Part shown: positions 5,566-6,405 of the stretch, in pieces
Position numbering within the stretch: the stretch's first letter is position 1
How the letters are laid out: the number at the start of each line of letters is the position of its first letter
NCBI GenBank assembly: GCA_003343815.1
Contig: QAKL01000027.1
Span: 1-6,405, forward strand
Direction: 5' to 3'
Source of the DNA: Clostridiales bacterium
GTDB taxonomy: Bacteria > Bacillota > Peptococcia > Peptococcales > Peptococcaceae
Length of the DNA stretch: 6,405 bases
The notes under the pieces: model-generated
Seen by the model: only the letters and a program-made list of their open reading frames with translations
The model's database searches: none
Told to the model about the DNA's origin: nothing
Translations under genes and position numbers: made by a program

Positions 5566-6405
5566 TTATAGCACTGCCCCGGAAATTTCATAGCCTAACA
5601 AAATACCGTGCCTCTGTGCATAATAGCTGCATAGTCCACCCGTAGGCATCACCGTCACCTTGCAGGAAGCAAACTTTTCCTTAATCTTCGTCTTTAAGTA
5701 CTCTGCCCACTGCTCGTTTAAGCAATGGCTGATCACGACTCTGCCGCCGTCAAATCCGTCCTCGATCATCCTGTTAAGCATATGGTCGTAAACCTTTTTC
5801 TGTCCGCGGCATTTATGCAGCAAATCCAGCGTCCCCTCATTGCTTGCCGTACCTAAAATCCTGATACCCAATAATCCTGCCAGACCGCCCTCTAATTTAC
5901 TCACACGTCCGTTTTTAATCAAATTATCCAAGCTTTCCAATACATATAAAAGGCGCACATTTTTAGCGTATTTATCTATTTTGGCAGATACTTCCTCAAA
6001 GGACAGCCCCTGCTCAATATATTCCACCAACTTCTCCACATACAGGGTCATCTCCGGTCCGGTCGACAGAGAATCAATAATTTTAATGTTTTTATTTATC
6101 CCTTCTTGCTCGAGTAAATGCCGCGCAGTATGCGCCCCGGCAGCACTGCCGGAAAGTGCGCCGCTTATCGTAATGGCAAAAACATTTTCTCCGTCGGCAA
6201 ATGCTTTCTTCCATTCACCAGCATTAGGTGCCGAACTGCTGGTTTTGCCGTGATGATTTTCCATCACCTCCAGCATCTCCACCGTATCCAAGCCCTTCTC
6301 ATCTACAAACTCCCGCTCGCCAACAATTATTTTTAAAGAAACCACCGCAAAACCGATTTCCTCAGTATGCGCAAAAGTAAGTTCTCTTAAATCGCACGAT
6401 GAATC
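5566..6405 (-). CDS. DegV-family fatty-acid-binding protein, 5' end cut by the window
   Basis: The frame is open to the window edge, giving 279 residues that begin DSSCDLRELTF. This is the conserved N-terminal (T)DSSCDL motif of DegV proteins, so only a few codons and the true start lie outside; a GTG at 6345 is internal and should not be used. Relatives of about 280-290 residues bind a long-chain fatty acid, and the FakB members present it to the fatty acid kinase FakA. Visible family blocks, numbered from the edge, are TSSSAPNAGEW (55-65, the usual TSQPSPGEF region), TISGALSGSA (79-88, ligand carboxylate loop), IDSLSTGPE (about 109-117), NLIKNGRVSKLEGGLAGLLGI (the GGRI-like block), KCRGQKK, and VVISH near the end of the second domain. 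The C-terminal segment reads TGGLCSYYAQRHGILLGYE in place of the common HxGPG motif, placing it in a divergent DegV branch. No FakA gene is in view. The family is sure; the exact role is inferred. Confidence 0.92.
   Translation of the reverse strand, partial: DSSCDLRELTFAHTEEIGFAVVSLKIIVGEREFVDEKGLDTVEMLEVMENHHGKTSSSAPNAGEWKKAFADGENVFAITISGALSGSAAGAHTARHLLEQEGINKNIKIIDSLSTGPEMTLYVEKLVEYIEQGLSFEEVSAKIDKYAKNVRLLYVLESLDNLIKNGRVSKLEGGLAGLLGIRILGTASNEGTLDLLHKCRGQKKVYDHMLNRMIEDGFDGGRVVISHCLNEQWAEYLKTKIKEKFASCKVTVMPTGGLCSYYAQRHGILLGYEISGAVL

Noticed and set aside
5840..6336. + strand open frames opposite the DegV gene (5840-6253, 6118-6336)
   Set aside because: They are antisense to conserved DegV blocks, with no ribosome binding site or family similarity.
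1..6405. CRISPR arrays, insertion sequences, tRNA or rRNA genes, attachment sites
   Set aside because: No regularly spaced repeats, transposase motifs, terminal inverted repeats or RNA gene signatures were seen on either strand.

Overview
The window carries a BMP-type (basic membrane protein / purine-nucleoside-like) ABC importer, the remains of a TetR-family regulator, and the edge of a DegV fatty-acid-binding protein. The protein families, consensus sigma-A promoters, strong AAGGAG/GGAGG ribosome binding sites and AT-rich intergenic regions point to a Bacillota bacterium of intermediate GC content. An anaerobic gut lineage such as Negativicutes or Clostridia would fit, but this is an impression from style and not from a marker gene.

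Layout. Positions 1-173 are a non-coding leader with a near-consensus promoter (81-109), followed at once by a terminator-like hairpin (123-152). Three overlapping genes on the + strand form a tight operon: a double ATPase (174-1709) and two BPD_transp_2-type permeases (1697-2767 and 2764-3699). Directly behind them, 3721-4212 is a TetR/DhaS-like regulator broken by at least two frame changes, with no clear start and an abnormal C-terminus. A strong hairpin with A/T flanks on both sides (4234-4267) separates this from the convergent minus-strand gene for the matching BMP substrate-binding lipoprotein (4304-5416), which has its own near-consensus promoter (5466-5494). Upstream of that on the minus strand is a DegV-family gene (5566-6405) running off the window edge; it lacks only its first few codons.

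How it works together. The BMP lipoprotein would be anchored outside the membrane, capture a solute (purine nucleoside, purine base or related compound, by family analogy) and deliver it to the two permeases, driven by the duplicated ATPase. The binding protein is made from a separate, convergent transcript, so it can be produced in excess of the membrane parts. DegV is probably an unrelated neighbour acting in fatty acid handling.

I did not find a clearly undescribed system. The points most worth a second look are the hairpin between promoter and first gene of the operon, the multiply shifted TetR remnant, and the split convergent arrangement of the importer.
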